Positions 34,348 through 44,233 of a stretch of DNA of 64,000 nucleotides are shown piece after piece (within the stretch, counting starts at the first letter, position 1; every line of letters starts with the position of its first letter). The notes beneath the pieces were generated by a model that was not told the origin of the DNA, did not search any database, and was given only the letters and a program-made list of their open reading frames with translations. The stretch is from Opitutus sp. GAS368 (GTDB lineage: Bacteria > Verrucomicrobiota > Verrucomicrobiia > Opitutales > Opitutaceae), in assembly GCA_945903465.1 (NCBI GenBank), contig CAMDOF010000001.1, forward strand, positions 62,001 to 126,000. Direction: 5' to 3'. A program made the translations under genes and the position numbers.

Positions 34348-37341
34348 ATGAACCTCACGCCGCTGGCATGCGCGCTCCGCGCCGCTTTTTCAATCTGTCT
34401 TGTCTTCGCGATCTCCGAAGGTCGGGCGGCCCCGGCCACGGGCACCGGTACAATCCAAGGCCGTGTGTTTAATCCCGCGACGCAGCAATACGTTCGCAAC
34501 GCCGAGCTCTCCCTCGCCGGCACCAATCTCGTTACCTACTCCGCCGACGATGGCTCGTACGCCTTTACCGGAGTGCCCGTCGGCGAGATCACCCTTCGCG
34601 TTACCTACACCGGCTATGAAGCCGGTGCCGCCACGTTGCGCGTCGACGCGAATCTGATCGCGACGCGCGATTTCGAAATCAGGCCTTCCGGTCTCGCCAC
34701 GCCCGACAAGGCGCGCGCGGGCGGGACGGTCGTTAAACTCGCTGAGTTTAGTGTCTCGGCCGAGCGTGAAGGCAACGCCAAGGCGATCATGGAGCAGCGC
34801 GCCGCCGTGAACGTGAAGAGCGTTGTTTCCTCGGACAATTTCGGCGACCTCACGGGCGGCACCGTCGGGGAGTTCATCAAATATCTCCCGGGCGTCGTGA
34901 TGGATTACGTCGATTCCGATGCCCGCGCCGCCCGGATCAGCGGTCTCGAGCCGCGTTACGCCAGTGTGAGCGTAGACGGCATGACCATGGCCAGCGCGCC
35001 CTCGGCGTCGTTTGGCGGCGACTCCCGCCAGTTTGAATTTGAGCAGGCCTCAATCACCGGCACCGACGTGATCGAGATCAACAAGACAACCACCGCGAGC
35101 ATGGACGCGGACTCTCCCGCGGGCCGGATCAACATGCGCAGCCGCAGCGCGTTTGACCGCAAGCGCCGCGAAATCACCAGCACCGTCAGCCTGACTGGCA
35201 ACGAATATTCATGGGGTTACCAACGCACCCCCGGACCCTACAACACAAACGACTACAAGGTCCGCCCGAGCTTCATTTTTTCCTACGCTGAAGCGTTCAA
35301 ACAACGCTTTGGCCTCCAGCTAACCCTCGGTGCCAATACGCTCGCGACCGAGCAGGCGGGCGTCACGCATACCTTTAGCTACGCCGAAGCCACGCGAGGT
35401 CCCGTCATCAACCAGATTGCGTTTCGCGATGCACCGAAGCTCACCACGCGCGGTTCCCTCAATCTCAACACCGACTACAAGGTCTCGCCTTTTCTCTCCG
35501 TTTCGCTGCGCACCGCGGGCTCGCATTTCAACGACGGCACAAACCTCCGCCAGATCGCGTTTTTCGTGAGTTCCGCGCAAGTCACGCCGACCTCCACCCT
35601 CACTGATCTTACCGCGCTCACCACGGCTAACGCCAACACGCGGGTCCAATACACCACGAGTCGACGCAACAAACTCAACAGTACGCTCACCCTCACGCCG
35701 CGCGCGGAATACAAGCGCGGCGATCTCACGCTCACGCTCGGCGGCGGCTTCTCGCGCAGCCGAACCGCCTACGAGCAATTGACGGAAGGTTACTTTCAAG
35801 CCGTAACGCACCGGCTCACCCGAATGAGCTGGCGCGGCACGCGCACGAGTGCGACCGATGGCGACTGGAATCTCGGTCAACTCGCGGGTTTGGCGTGGAA
35901 CGATCCCGCCAGCTATAACCGAGCCGACGCGTTTACCAACAACATCTCCGCCACGCCACAATCCGCGCGCAACCAACTTTGGACCGGTTATCTCGACGCC
36001 AAAAAAACCGTGACGCTCTTCGGCCTTTCGGTACAGCTCGGCGCTGGTGCCAAGAGCAAGCTCGCCGTGTACGACCTCGAGAAAAACGGCGCGCTCCAGT
36101 GGACCTATGTCGGCGCCGCTAACTCAATGCTCGCGCCCTCGACGATTCTCCCCACGACAAAACTCCTCCCGTACGACGCCCGCGTCGGCGGTAACATCGG
36201 CACGATCGGCATCCCGCTCACCGATCCCTACGCCGCAGCGGAACAGTTAAAATCCAACCCGGCGTATTTTTCACCCGCGCTCACCTCCAATCGGATCAAC
36301 GAACTTTACAGTGCCCGCGCGCTGAAGGAGCAGATTGATGCGAGCTATGTGGAGGCCAACACGCGTTGGCAGACCGTGCGGTTTAACCTCGGACTCCGGC
36401 ACGAGCGGACGCGCACCGTCGGCCGCACCCAGGATGTCTTACCCAGCTCGGTCGTGCAGCGCGCCGGCTTCACACCCGGCACCATCCCCTTCACCGACTT
36501 CCAATACCGCTACGGCCGCCGCGAAAGCACTTACGGCATTTACGACAACACGTTTTTTAGCGGTGGGGCCAAGTGGTCCCTCAGCCCCAGCCTTAATCTT
36601 CAACTAGCTGGCAGCCAGTCAATCTCACGACCCAGTTACGCCAACCTCACCGGCACCATCACCATCGACGAGACCGCGCAGACCGTGCGCGTGGCCAATG
36701 CCGATTTGAAACCCGAGATGTCCGACAAGATTTTCGCGAGCATCCACTACTACCTTGAACCTGCGGGCACGATCAGTGTCTCCGCCTTCCGTCTTAAGGT
36801 GGAAAATATGGGCACCGAAACGGAGACCATCACCGCGGCTGCCGCCGGCTACGCCGACGACCCCGAGTTTACCGGCTACCGTTTCCTTCGACCCATTAAT
36901 GCACTCGGCAAGCGCACCATCGACGGCGTCGAGGTGGAATATAGTCAGCAGCTCGTCTTTCTTCCCCGAGCGCTCAGCGGCTTCAGCGCGTTCGGCTCAG
37001 TCACGCGCACGCGTTCCGACGCGCGCGTGGCCAACCACGTGCCTAAGTCCGCCAACGGCGGCCTCCGCTACGGCAATAACCAGTTTAACGCGCAGCTCCG
37101 CTGCACGTGGTCTGCCCCGCGGTTCAATTCCGAAGGCGCCGGCGAGCAACTATGGCAATACGAGCGCCTGATGTTCGATTTCAGCGGAGGCTGGCGAATC
37201 AATCCAACCTACGAAGTGACTATCTCGGGCCGCAACATTCTCAACGCCCCCATCTCCATCTACTCGAACAGCCCAGGTCTGCTCCGTGCCATCAACCATT
37301 ACGGGGCCTCCTGGACCATTGGCGTCCGCGGCCGATACTAA
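34348..37341 (+). CDS. TonB-dependent outer-membrane receptor 3
   Basis: This 997-residue receptor has a signal peptide (1-27, ending GRAA), a carboxypeptidase-regulatory-like domain (GTIQGRVFNP ... DDGSYAFTGVP, about 32-115), a plug (FSVSAEREGNAKAIMEQRAAVNVKSV, FGDLTGGTVGEFIKYLPGV, about 133-270) and a beta-barrel ending in VRGRY. It belongs to a different subgroup from receptors 1 and 2: the plug reads VDGMTMASA and INKTTTASMDADSPAGRINM, and the barrel does not share their blocks. Imported ligand unknown. It stands alone, divergent from dgt and convergent with the large haem protein gene. A C9 tract and a 25-bp repeat pair lie just upstream. Confidence 0.9.
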   Translation: MNLTPLACALRAAFSICLVFAISEGRAAPATGTGTIQGRVFNPATQQYVRNAELSLAGTNLVTYSADDGSYAFTGVPVGEITLRVTYTGYEAGAATLRVDANLIATRDFEIRPSGLATPDKARAGGTVVKLAEFSVSAEREGNAKAIMEQRAAVNVKSVVSSDNFGDLTGGTVGEFIKYLPGVVMDYVDSDARAARISGLEPRYASVSVDGMTMASAPSASFGGDSRQFEFEQASITGTDVIEINKTTTASMDADSPAGRINMRSRSAFDRKRREITSTVSLTGNEYSWGYQRTPGPYNTNDYKVRPSFIFSYAEAFKQRFGLQLTLGANTLATEQAGVTHTFSYAEATRGPVINQIAFRDAPKLTTRGSLNLNTDYKVSPFLSVSLRTAGSHFNDGTNLRQIAFFVSSAQVTPTSTLTDLTALTTANANTRVQYTTSRRNKLNSTLTLTPRAEYKRGDLTLTLGGGFSRSRTAYEQLTEGYFQAVTHRLTRMSWRGTRTSATDGDWNLGQLAGLAWNDPASYNRADAFTNNISATPQSARNQLWTGYLDAKKTVTLFGLSVQLGAGAKSKLAVYDLEKNGALQWTYVGAANSMLAPSTILPTTKLLPYDARVGGNIGTIGIPLTDPYAAAEQLKSNPAYFSPALTSNRINELYSARALKEQIDASYVEANTRWQTVRFNLGLRHERTRTVGRTQDVLPSSVVQRAGFTPGTIPFTDFQYRYGRRESTYGIYDNTFFSGGAKWSLSPSLNLQLAGSQSISRPSYANLTGTITIDETAQTVRVANADLKPEMSDKIFASIHYYLEPAGTISVSAFRLKVENMGTETETITAAAAGYADDPEFTGYRFLRPINALGKRTIDGVEVEYSQQLVFLPRALSGFSAFGSVTRTRSDARVANHVPKSANGGLRYGNNQFNAQLRCTWSAPRFNSEGAGEQLWQYERLMFDFSGGWRINPTYEVTISGRNILNAPISIYSNSPGLLRAINHYGASWTIGVRGRY

Positions 37342-37679
37342 CCTCAACCGTAAAATCACCCTTGGGCAGGCAGCTGAAAGCGGCACCTTGGCGGCATGCG
37401 GAAAGGGATGGTAGGAGGGTCGATGGCGGGATCCTTCGGAAGTTTACGAGGATTTCAGCGGCTAGAAATCGTTCAAATTTCCCCGAAGATTCCAGCCAAG
37501 TTGATCGTTTTCACGGAGACTCGCTCCCACCTTAACCAAACAAGTCATTGGGCTTTTTATTGAAGGGAAAAAGCCCGGAGGACGCTGGATCCGATGCTCG
37601 CGCCGTGATCGCGCACCAGAGTGATTTCTCCATCAATGCGCGCCTCGGTCAATGAGTTCGCGAATGCCTCGAACGTACT
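37342..37679. other. Intergenic region between convergent genes
   Basis: No gene is seen. A perfect 9-bp inverted repeat, GGGCTTTTT (37550-37558) and AAAAAGCCC (37568-37576), surrounds a 9-base loop. It has no U-tail and its AT pairs are at the loop side, so it does not look like a standard intrinsic terminator. Confidence 0.5.
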
Positions 37680-40600
37680 TCAACGCGGCGGCTCGAGTTG
37701 CCGCACCCAATGCCAAATCGCGGCAAACTGTTGGGCGGCGTCCCCTTCGAGCGGCCTATCCAAGAGCGCGTGGTCGCGATCCTTCGTGTAGCGCGGCATG
37801 ATCGTGGTTGGGGAGATTCGTTGCGGCCAATGCATCCATCGTTCGAAATAATCGTAACGCAAACGCTGTCCTGCGAGTTGGAGATTAGGCCCCTGCCCTT
37901 CAAACACCTGCAAAGCCTTCCGACCGCCCGCATCGTGACACGCCACGCATGAGTAACCAGTCTCTCCCGCCAGCGCCCCCCCGGTCGATACCCGCGCAGG
38001 CTCGGCTACTGGGGCCGCCGTTTTTGCCGGCACACCCTGACGCGCGGCCAAACCCAGCGCCAAGTTCGCGGCCCGACTCGCAAATGCGGGCATCCTTCCA
38101 TCCTGCCACGGACGAATCTTGCCGAGATGTTTTCCAGCGAAGAGATCGCCGAGCCATACTGGGTCGAATTTCTCACCGGCGAAAGTGATGTCTGGCACCT
38201 TTTGATCCCCACCTCCCGAGTGGCATTGCGCACACTGCAAGGCCTTGACTTGGTTCGCCGCGTATTCTGCCGCAGAAAAACGGCGGAGCGATTGCATACC
38301 CACGTCGCGATCCGCCTGGCGCAAGGCCTCAAGTGCGGTGACCTGGGCACGCGTGAATCGATAATTCGGCGCCTGCCCGCGATTTTCGGCTACGCAGCCT
38401 CGCGCGCTCCAATCACTTCGCGCGATCTCCTCAAGGCTCAGCGCGGCCGGACGCGCCTCCCGCTCAGCCGCATCGACCGCTCCCGCTACGTGACAGGCAA
38501 CGCACACAGCCGCGACTACGGCTTGACCACGCCTCGCCTCGCCCGGACTGGCCAGCGGCGCCACCGGTTGACGCGACCGCACGTAAGCCGCGATCGTCTG
38601 CGCCTCTTCAACGCTTAACCGCAGATCGGGAAACACCGTGTCGGGATGATGCTTAGCTGGATACTGGAGAAAATCGACCAGCCCCTCCGCCGTATGTTTT
38701 TTACCCGCGAGCAAAGGATTAACCCACGGAGCGAGCTGCAGTTTATCCACCAAGGCGGCGCCCGCCGCGATCAGCGACGCGTCCATCGACAACGCACCCA
38801 ACCCGCCTCCCGCCTCTTTCTGCCCGGCTAAGTACGCGGCGACATCCGCCGCAACCGGCGCCGCGATTGTCGGACAAAAACCCTGCGGCGAGCGCACCCA
38901 CTGCTCCAACCACCCCGCTTCCAGACGCCGGCCTACATGATTAAAGTCAGGCGCGCTGGTCCGAAACTCCGGAGAATATTCGGCCGACACCCCGTTCCTC
39001 GGCTGATGGCATTTGATACACATTGCTTGTGCAAAGATCTCTCGGCCCGCCCGTACCTTCCCCCAACTCGCCATCTCCGAACCGGGCATAAAACGAAACG
39101 CCGCCGCAGGCACCGGCTCGGTCCGGAACTGCGGACTGCTCCACATCAGGCGAACCCGCCCCTCTCCGCTCCGCGTACTCTGATAGCTGCAAAAAATCCC
39201 GTGCGGCCCCTTTGGCAATGTCACCGGGACTTTTGCCAACAGGGGAAGCGTGCCGCTCACGATGATCTGGCCGTCGATGGAAAGCGTCGCCTCGCCAGCG
39301 CCTTCCAGGGAGAACGTGAAATCATCCCTCTCCGGCGCAATCAGCGCCCCCTGAAACGCCGCCCCAAACGAGCCCGCCTTGGGGGTGATAAAAACGGAGG
39401 GCGACGTGCCCGCCGCCACCGTCAGCGCCAATTGATCCACGCGCAGGGTATCCGTAATCTCCGCATTAAAACTCAACGCCAGACCCGGCTCACCCGCTGC
39501 CACCGAAGCGACCACTTTGACGTCCGCCCAGTTCAGCCCAGCGATCGTAAACTCAGGCGCGCATTGGTGGACCGTGTGGTAAATCGTTTCGCGAATTTTA
39601 CCACCCTGCGAGTCCACCAAATCAAGCTTCAGCTCCATCTGCATCGCCGGGGTCATTTGGGGGATATAAAGAAAAACGGTCCGGCCGTCCTCCAGCAACT
39701 TGGCCGCAGCGACCGGTACGGTATCGATACGATTGTGGGCCCCCTTTGAAGGCACGGTGATGGCCTTGGCTTCCGCCCCATCATCGCGTTGATCAATCGA
39801 GAAGCGACCCGATCCATATTGCGGGCCCCACACGTAGTTCCATTTACTGATCGAATAACGAGAAGGGTCTTCAGCCGCTTGCAGATCGAGCGGTGCGGAG
39901 AAGCGCACGCGCAGGCCGTTGTGGTGCGCGTGTAATTCGACTGGCACTGGCGTGGTCACGCCCGTGTAGCGCACCCGTTGAAAAGCGTCGCGGCCGTTGG
40001 TCTGCCAACCACGAAAACCCATCACGTAAAGTTGGCCGTTCTGCGGGTGAAAACGTGCCCGCATCACCGCCGCACTCACCTCGATCGGCAATCGGTACAC
40101 GCCACCTTGGGTCACCCCATTAACCGTTTCCCGCAACACGCGGAAGACACTCGATTTCCCGTACGAGAGATGCAGCATTTCGCCGGCGTGCCGCGGATCC
40201 CACGTCGTCTCCGCCGGGACCCAAGCCTGACTGCCGCTGGAATTATCCGCGTAATAGGGGATCCAGCACAAGGGGCGATCGTAGTCCGTCGGCGCACCCG
40301 GTAACGCTCCTCCCCAAACACTGCGCGCTTCCCATTTGCTCGGGACCACCCCGTTAAAAGTGAACTGTCCTGGCGGGCTCCACGAGATCTTGCACGCAGG
40401 CACCCACGAACCTTCGTTCTCTCCCGTGGTAACAACGCCGTCTGGACTCACCCCCACGCCGCCGGGTGCGCGGAAGCCCCACGCCACCACCTCCAACCGC
40501 GAACCATCCGCGCTCACTTTCATCACCGTCCCATTGTGCGGCGTCCACGGCATGAAACCCCGCCCACCACCATTCACCGGCATCGCTTTGCTGAAATAAA

Positions 40601-41924
40601 AGTTCCCCGCCCGATCGGTCTCGAGATCAAAGCTGAACTCGTGAAAGCCCGCGGTGATCATCACATCATTATTAAAACACTCATAACTGTCCGCCTCACC
40701 ATCCCCGTTCAAATCCCGCAGGCGGGTAATCTGATCACGACCTTGGGTATAAATAACTCCATCAACAATTTTTAACCCAAGCGTCTGATAAAGCCCGCTC
40801 GCAAACCGGCGCCAGGTAACTTTCGAGAGATCGCCGTCAATCCCCTCAGCGATCCAGACGTCGCCGTTCCAAGTCGAGGCCGCAATCCGTTTGCCATCTG
40901 GAAAAAAATCGAAGCCCCCGAAGCGAGGCGGTGACTTCCACGGATTATCCACCGGCAGGGGGATCACGTCCACCGCATACGTTTTCTTCGCCGCTTCCGG
41001 ATCAAGCTGACCCTTAACCCCAAAACTTTGAGGGAAAAGCCCACCACCCCCGCGCGTCAGCTCGGCAAGATCACCCGGTGGCGAGACGGTGGCCAGATCG
41101 AGCGGACGATCACCGATCACGATCTTAAAACGCGAACGCGGCGTGCCCCGCGCAATCACCACCGCGGTCCGACCATCCGGCGCCGTTTGCAGGGACACCC
41201 CGCGCGGTGCCCCCACCAAATACACCGCAACCCCCACCTTGTCGCGGGCGAGCGCCGGTCCACGCACCAACAATTCGATGTCGGCCAACGCCTCTTCAAC
41301 ATTAACCGTCCGCGTGATCGCTGGTCCCTCGCCGACTTTCTCCAAAGCCGGCAACTCCAGCACCCTCGTGCCCGCAATTTGATAATGCACCACCGTCTGC
41401 CCACCATGTCGAAAGAGCCCTAAATAACGCCCGACCGCTTTAGGCAATGGTCCGGCCTTGAAGCCGCGCGTGTCCTGCCAGCTCCCGTTCAGAGCAAAGC
41501 CCAGACCCGTGGGATTTTGAAAATAAAAAATATCGCCGCCCGCCGGGTAATGCGAATTTCCGCTGTGGGATCCATCCCACGGTGTTCCGGCCAGAACCAA
41601 GGCACCGTCAAATCCCGCCCGCCACGTCAACAACTCGGTATCAAAAACCGCCGTCACTGTACGTGTTGCTCCAAGCCTGATCGCCAAACCTTTGAGGGCG
41701 ACGACCTCCCCGCTTCCCCCGGAGGTGATCGTATCCGCGAGGAACGGGCCCGTATCGATTTCTTGCCACCACGGCCCACCCGTGCCGCGCGCCTGCTTGG
41801 CTTTGCCAGCCGTCGCCCGCTTCGCACCCGCACTCTCCGCCGCCCAGCCCAGGGGTTCTCCGAAAACGAAAGCTATGCCGAGCAGGAAGTACGCACAGAC
41901 AGGGAAACGCATGGGAGACTCCAT
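37680..41924 (-). CDS. Giant exported multi-haem c, PA14 and dehydrogenase-like protein
   Basis: This 1414-residue protein has a signal peptide (about 1-28). The first third (about 45-300) matches a beta-rich domain found at the N-terminus of PVC haem proteins (DUF6797-like). The middle (about 320-640) resembles the sorbosone/glucose-dehydrogenase-like propeller: FGGFDFFPDGKRIAASTWNGDVW, RLRDLNGDGEADSYECF and APGGVGVSPDGVVTTGENEG. A PA14-like carbohydrate-binding segment lies at about 850-950. The C-terminal 450 residues hold four CxxCH haem sites at 969-973, 1141-1145, 1231-1235 and 1326-1330. It looks like a self-contained periplasmic or surface oxidoreductase with its own electron wire. 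A perfect AGGAGG lies 10 bases before the ATG at 41924; a second ATG four codons on gives a shorter leader. Substrate unknown. Confidence 0.82.
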   Translation of the reverse strand: MESPMRFPVCAYFLLGIAFVFGEPLGWAAESAGAKRATAGKAKQARGTGGPWWQEIDTGPFLADTITSGGSGEVVALKGLAIRLGATRTVTAVFDTELLTWRAGFDGALVLAGTPWDGSHSGNSHYPAGGDIFYFQNPTGLGFALNGSWQDTRGFKAGPLPKAVGRYLGLFRHGGQTVVHYQIAGTRVLELPALEKVGEGPAITRTVNVEEALADIELLVRGPALARDKVGVAVYLVGAPRGVSLQTAPDGRTAVVIARGTPRSRFKIVIGDRPLDLATVSPPGDLAELTRGGGGLFPQSFGVKGQLDPEAAKKTYAVDVIPLPVDNPWKSPPRFGGFDFFPDGKRIAASTWNGDVWIAEGIDGDLSKVTWRRFASGLYQTLGLKIVDGVIYTQGRDQITRLRDLNGDGEADSYECFNNDVMITAGFHEFSFDLETDRAGNFYFSKAMPVNGGGRGFMPWTPHNGTVMKVSADGSRLEVVAWGFRAPGGVGVSPDGVVTTGENEGSWVPACKISWSPPGQFTFNGVVPSKWEARSVWGGALPGAPTDYDRPLCWIPYYADNSSGSQAWVPAETTWDPRHAGEMLHLSYGKSSVFRVLRETVNGVTQGGVYRLPIEVSAAVMRARFHPQNGQLYVMGFRGWQTNGRDAFQRVRYTGVTTPVPVELHAHHNGLRVRFSAPLDLQAAEDPSRYSISKWNYVWGPQYGSGRFSIDQRDDGAEAKAITVPSKGAHNRIDTVPVAAAKLLEDGRTVFLYIPQMTPAMQMELKLDLVDSQGGKIRETIYHTVHQCAPEFTIAGLNWADVKVVASVAAGEPGLALSFNAEITDTLRVDQLALTVAAGTSPSVFITPKAGSFGAAFQGALIAPERDDFTFSLEGAGEATLSIDGQIIVSGTLPLLAKVPVTLPKGPHGIFCSYQSTRSGEGRVRLMWSSPQFRTEPVPAAAFRFMPGSEMASWGKVRAGREIFAQAMCIKCHQPRNGVSAEYSPEFRTSAPDFNHVGRRLEAGWLEQWVRSPQGFCPTIAAPVAADVAAYLAGQKEAGGGLGALSMDASLIAAGAALVDKLQLAPWVNPLLAGKKHTAEGLVDFLQYPAKHHPDTVFPDLRLSVEEAQTIAAYVRSRQPVAPLASPGEARRGQAVVAAVCVACHVAGAVDAAEREARPAALSLEEIARSDWSARGCVAENRGQAPNYRFTRAQVTALEALRQADRDVGMQSLRRFSAAEYAANQVKALQCAQCHSGGGDQKVPDITFAGEKFDPVWLGDLFAGKHLGKIRPWQDGRMPAFASRAANLALGLAARQGVPAKTAAPVAEPARVSTGGALAGETGYSCVACHDAGGRKALQVFEGQGPNLQLAGQRLRYDYFERWMHWPQRISPTTIMPRYTKDRDHALLDRPLEGDAAQQFAAIWHWVRQLEPPR

Positions 41925-41934
41925 CGTTCACGTT

Positions 41935-41940
41935 CCTCCT
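41935..41940 (-). promoter_or_regulatory. Consensus ribosome-binding site AGGAGG
   Basis: On the minus strand AGGAGG precedes the ATG at 41922-41924 by 10 bases. It is one of the few full Shine-Dalgarno sequences in the window and favours the first ATG of the multi-haem gene over the second at 41912. Confidence 0.65.
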
Positions 41941-42053
41941 CGTCCGACAAGCCAAACGAAACGCCCTGAACAATCGGGCAGGGCACCCTTCTCTTGAACA
42001 TCCCAACGACGACCGCTCGCCACCGGCATCTGCTCTCACCCGACCGTCTCTCT

Positions 42054-42089
42054 CACCATGATCCGATCGCGCACCATGATCCGCTCGCG
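42054..42089. repeat. 18-bp tandem repeat, one mismatch
   Basis: CACCATGATCCGATCGCG (42054-42071) is followed at once by CACCATGATCCGCTCGCG (42072-42089). The two copies differ at one base. It lies about 130-165 bases before the multi-haem gene start and may be a duplicated operator. Confidence 0.7.
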
Positions 42090-42255
42090 CCCGCGCGGCC
42101 CGCGAGCCTCATTTCTAGGATCCACACCCTGCACCCGGCGACCATCAAAGCCGGTGCCGACTCAGCCGACTCAGCGCGCAGACGGGGGTTCAGCCAACAA
42201 CCCACAGCCGCAGCGGCCAGCCACGCGGGCACCGGCTGATCGCATCGGCAAAATC

Positions 42256-42873
42256 TCACTCCTCGAGTTCCACATTCCAGTAGGCGATGTCGAGAAAGTC
42301 CTTCCACTCCTTGTGTTGGTGGGTGCCGAGCACCATTGAAATCACCGGTCGCCACTTGGGGCGCACGGGTTTTCGAATCAGGCGCATGCCCGCTTCGTGC
42401 GGGAGCCGATTGGCCTTTCGCGAGTTGCACCGGATGCACGAACACACGATATTCTCCCAAGTCGTTTTTCCGTCGTAGTCGCGAGGAATGACGTGGTCCA
42501 AGTTCAACTGTTCCCGAGGCAAAACGCGGGAGCAGTACTGACAGACATTTTTGTCGCGTTCAAAAACGTTATTACGCGTCAGCTTGAGTTCCTTGCAGGG
42601 CAATTTTTCAAAAAATGTGAGCAGAATTACTCTCGGCAATCTGATGAGACGCGTGGGCGTCCGCACCGACTCCTTCGGTGCGCGGGGGGGGTTGGAGACT
42701 GAAAAATCGATCCAGTCCAACATTGAAAATGTCCGGAAATCATCTTGGTGATGATGGACGACTTGGGCATGGCCTCGCGCCAGTAAACCGAAGGCACGAC
42801 GAGCGCCAATGACGTTAACCGCCTGCCAGAGGCGATTCAAGACGAGCACAGGTTGGTCGAGCGCTACTTCCAT
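42256..42873 (-). CDS. HNH endonuclease family protein
   Basis: This 205-residue protein carries an HNH/treble-clef nuclease domain at about 108-156. Two zinc CxxC pairs are Cys111/Cys114 (CQYC) and Cys146/Cys149 (CIRC). The core reads LNLDHVIPRDYDGKTTWENIV, with Asp126-His127 and Asn141. The N-terminal half (VLVLNRLWQAVNVIGARRAF) and the HEAGMRLIRKPVRPKWRP segment are conserved in a widespread stand-alone HNH family in Cyanobacteria, Planctomycetes and Verrucomicrobia whose biological role is not known. A GGAG lies 9 bases before the start. A G8 run at 42684-42691 lies within the coding sequence. No toxin-immunity or restriction partner is adjacent, so a housekeeping role is more likely than defence. 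Confidence 0.88.
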   Translation of the reverse strand: MEVALDQPVLVLNRLWQAVNVIGARRAFGLLARGHAQVVHHHQDDFRTFSMLDWIDFSVSNPPRAPKESVRTPTRLIRLPRVILLTFFEKLPCKELKLTRNNVFERDKNVCQYCSRVLPREQLNLDHVIPRDYDGKTTWENIVCSCIRCNSRKANRLPHEAGMRLIRKPVRPKWRPVISMVLGTHQHKEWKDFLDIAYWNVELEE

Positions 42874-43094
42874 TCTTGAACTCCGGATTAACGGAGCGAA
42901 CGAGCGACTGTCAAGGATGGCTCAGCCCAAGCGCAGACCAAGCGCCGCCACCGCCGAGCCCAAAGCGCTTTGATCAACGGCGCCAAAATCTTTGCCGAAA
43001 CTCCCATCGCCACGCGATCGCTCAATCGTCAGCGCCGCGCTCACCAGACTGGCCGGCCGCCGGCCACGCTTCACGTGTCACGGAACGTTTCGCT

Positions 43095-44099
43095 TCAAAG
43101 CGTACCGCCCGCCAACCGCAGAACTATTTTCCCAAATTGTTCACCCCGCTCCATCAGGGCAAACGCCGCCGCCGCCTGCTCGAGCGGGAACGCGGCACTG
43201 ATGATCGGACGGATCTGGTGGGCCTCGACAAAGCCAAGCATCCCCTGCCAGTCGGCCGGCGATCCCATCGTGGTGCCCAAGAGCGAAATCTGACGCCAAA
43301 ATATCTTGCGCACTGGCAGCAACGAATCGCCGCGAGTCGCCCCATAAAAGACGATGCGCCCACCCGAGTTCGTCACGTCGATCAAACGGCCAAACCCGTC
43401 GCCGCCGGCACTGTCGAGCACGACGTCAAAAAAACCTGCAGTCTTCAGAGCCAATTCCGACCACGCCGGATCCTGATAATTAAAACCGCCCTTGGCACCG
43501 AGCGCGACGGCGCGGGCAATTTTATCCATGGAGCTCGAGGTCACCCAAACTTCCGCACCGAGCGCGACGGCAAACTGCAAAGCCACCGCGGCAACGCCAC
43601 CCCCAACTCCGCTGATGAGGACCCGCTCGCCGGGTTGTAATTTCGCACGACAAAACAACGCGCGATACGCCGTTAAACTCGCCAGGGGCAGGGCCGCCGC
43701 TTCCTCCATGGTCAGATGAACAGGCTTTAGAGCCAACTGGGTCACGGGGACCGCAATTTTCTGCGCCAACGTTCCGGCGCGCGGCAGCCCCAAAATCGAA
43801 AAGGTGGAGCCAGCGGCTTGCTCGCGATCGCCCCATTGAAAGCTCGGATTTATAATCACCGCACGCCCGAGCCAATCGGCGTCAACCCCAGCTCCGATCG
43901 CCTGAACGACACCCGCGCCATCCGAACCCGGTAAGCACGGCCACTGCAGGCCCGCATAGTGTCCTGACTTGATCCACACGTCGCGATGATTCAGGGCGGC
44001 GGCGGCCAGCTGCACACAAACCTCGCCCGACCCCGGCGACGGGTCCGCCACATCCGCAACCGAAAATTGATTAACGCCAGTAAATTGAACAGCACGCAT
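43095..44099 (-). CDS. Medium-chain NAD(P)H:quinone oxidoreductase-like dehydrogenase
   Basis: This 334-residue cytosolic MDR-superfamily enzyme has the GroES-like domain (ALNHRDVWIKSGHYAG, LPGSDGAGVVQAIG) and a Rossmann domain with nucleotide motif LISGVGGGVAAVALQFA near 155-170. The cysteine ligands of a structural zinc are not seen, so it is closer to the zinc-free quinone oxidoreductase or enoyl reductase groups. The frame is open to 44165, but the ATG at 44097-44099 (MRAVQFTG) is the standard family start. It diverges from the pseudouridine synthase gene with about 134 bases between the chosen starts. The physiological substrate is unknown. Confidence 0.87.
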   Translation of the reverse strand: MRAVQFTGVNQFSVADVADPSPGSGEVCVQLAAAALNHRDVWIKSGHYAGLQWPCLPGSDGAGVVQAIGAGVDADWLGRAVIINPSFQWGDREQAAGSTFSILGLPRAGTLAQKIAVPVTQLALKPVHLTMEEAAALPLASLTAYRALFCRAKLQPGERVLISGVGGGVAAVALQFAVALGAEVWVTSSSMDKIARAVALGAKGGFNYQDPAWSELALKTAGFFDVVLDSAGGDGFGRLIDVTNSGGRIVFYGATRGDSLLPVRKIFWRQISLLGTTMGSPADWQGMLGFVEAHQIRPIISAAFPLEQAAAAFALMERGEQFGKIVLRLAGGTL

Positions 44100-44233
44100 G
44101 GATCGAGTGTTGATCAAAGGAACGAAACGGCGCAAGCGTGCCGGGCAGTCTCGCGTACGACGCACAGCGCCGCACGGGTGCGGGCATCGCTTTCCTATTG
44201 TCAGGTTCAGCCAGGACCGACTCAGCTTTGGGC

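Larger units (their letters stand above)
41925..42255. other. Intergenic region upstream of multi-haem gene
   Basis: No gene is seen. It holds the AGGAGG above and an 18-bp tandem repeat at 42054-42089. The multi-haem gene promoter should lie here; no clear -35/-10 pair was recognised. Confidence 0.5.

Noticed and set aside
35320-35976. 218-codon minus-strand ORF within TonB receptor 3
   Set aside because: Arg/Gly/Glu-rich antisense frame without motif; the receptor on the plus strand explains the region.
37550-37576. Inverted repeat GGGCTTTTT / AAAAAGCCC as a terminator
   Set aside because: The AT pairs are at the loop and no U-run follows on either strand, so it does not have the form of an intrinsic terminator.
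42256-42873. HNH nuclease as part of a defence or toxin system
   Set aside because: Neighbours are an oxidoreductase and a haem protein; no methylase, immunity protein or mobile element is present.
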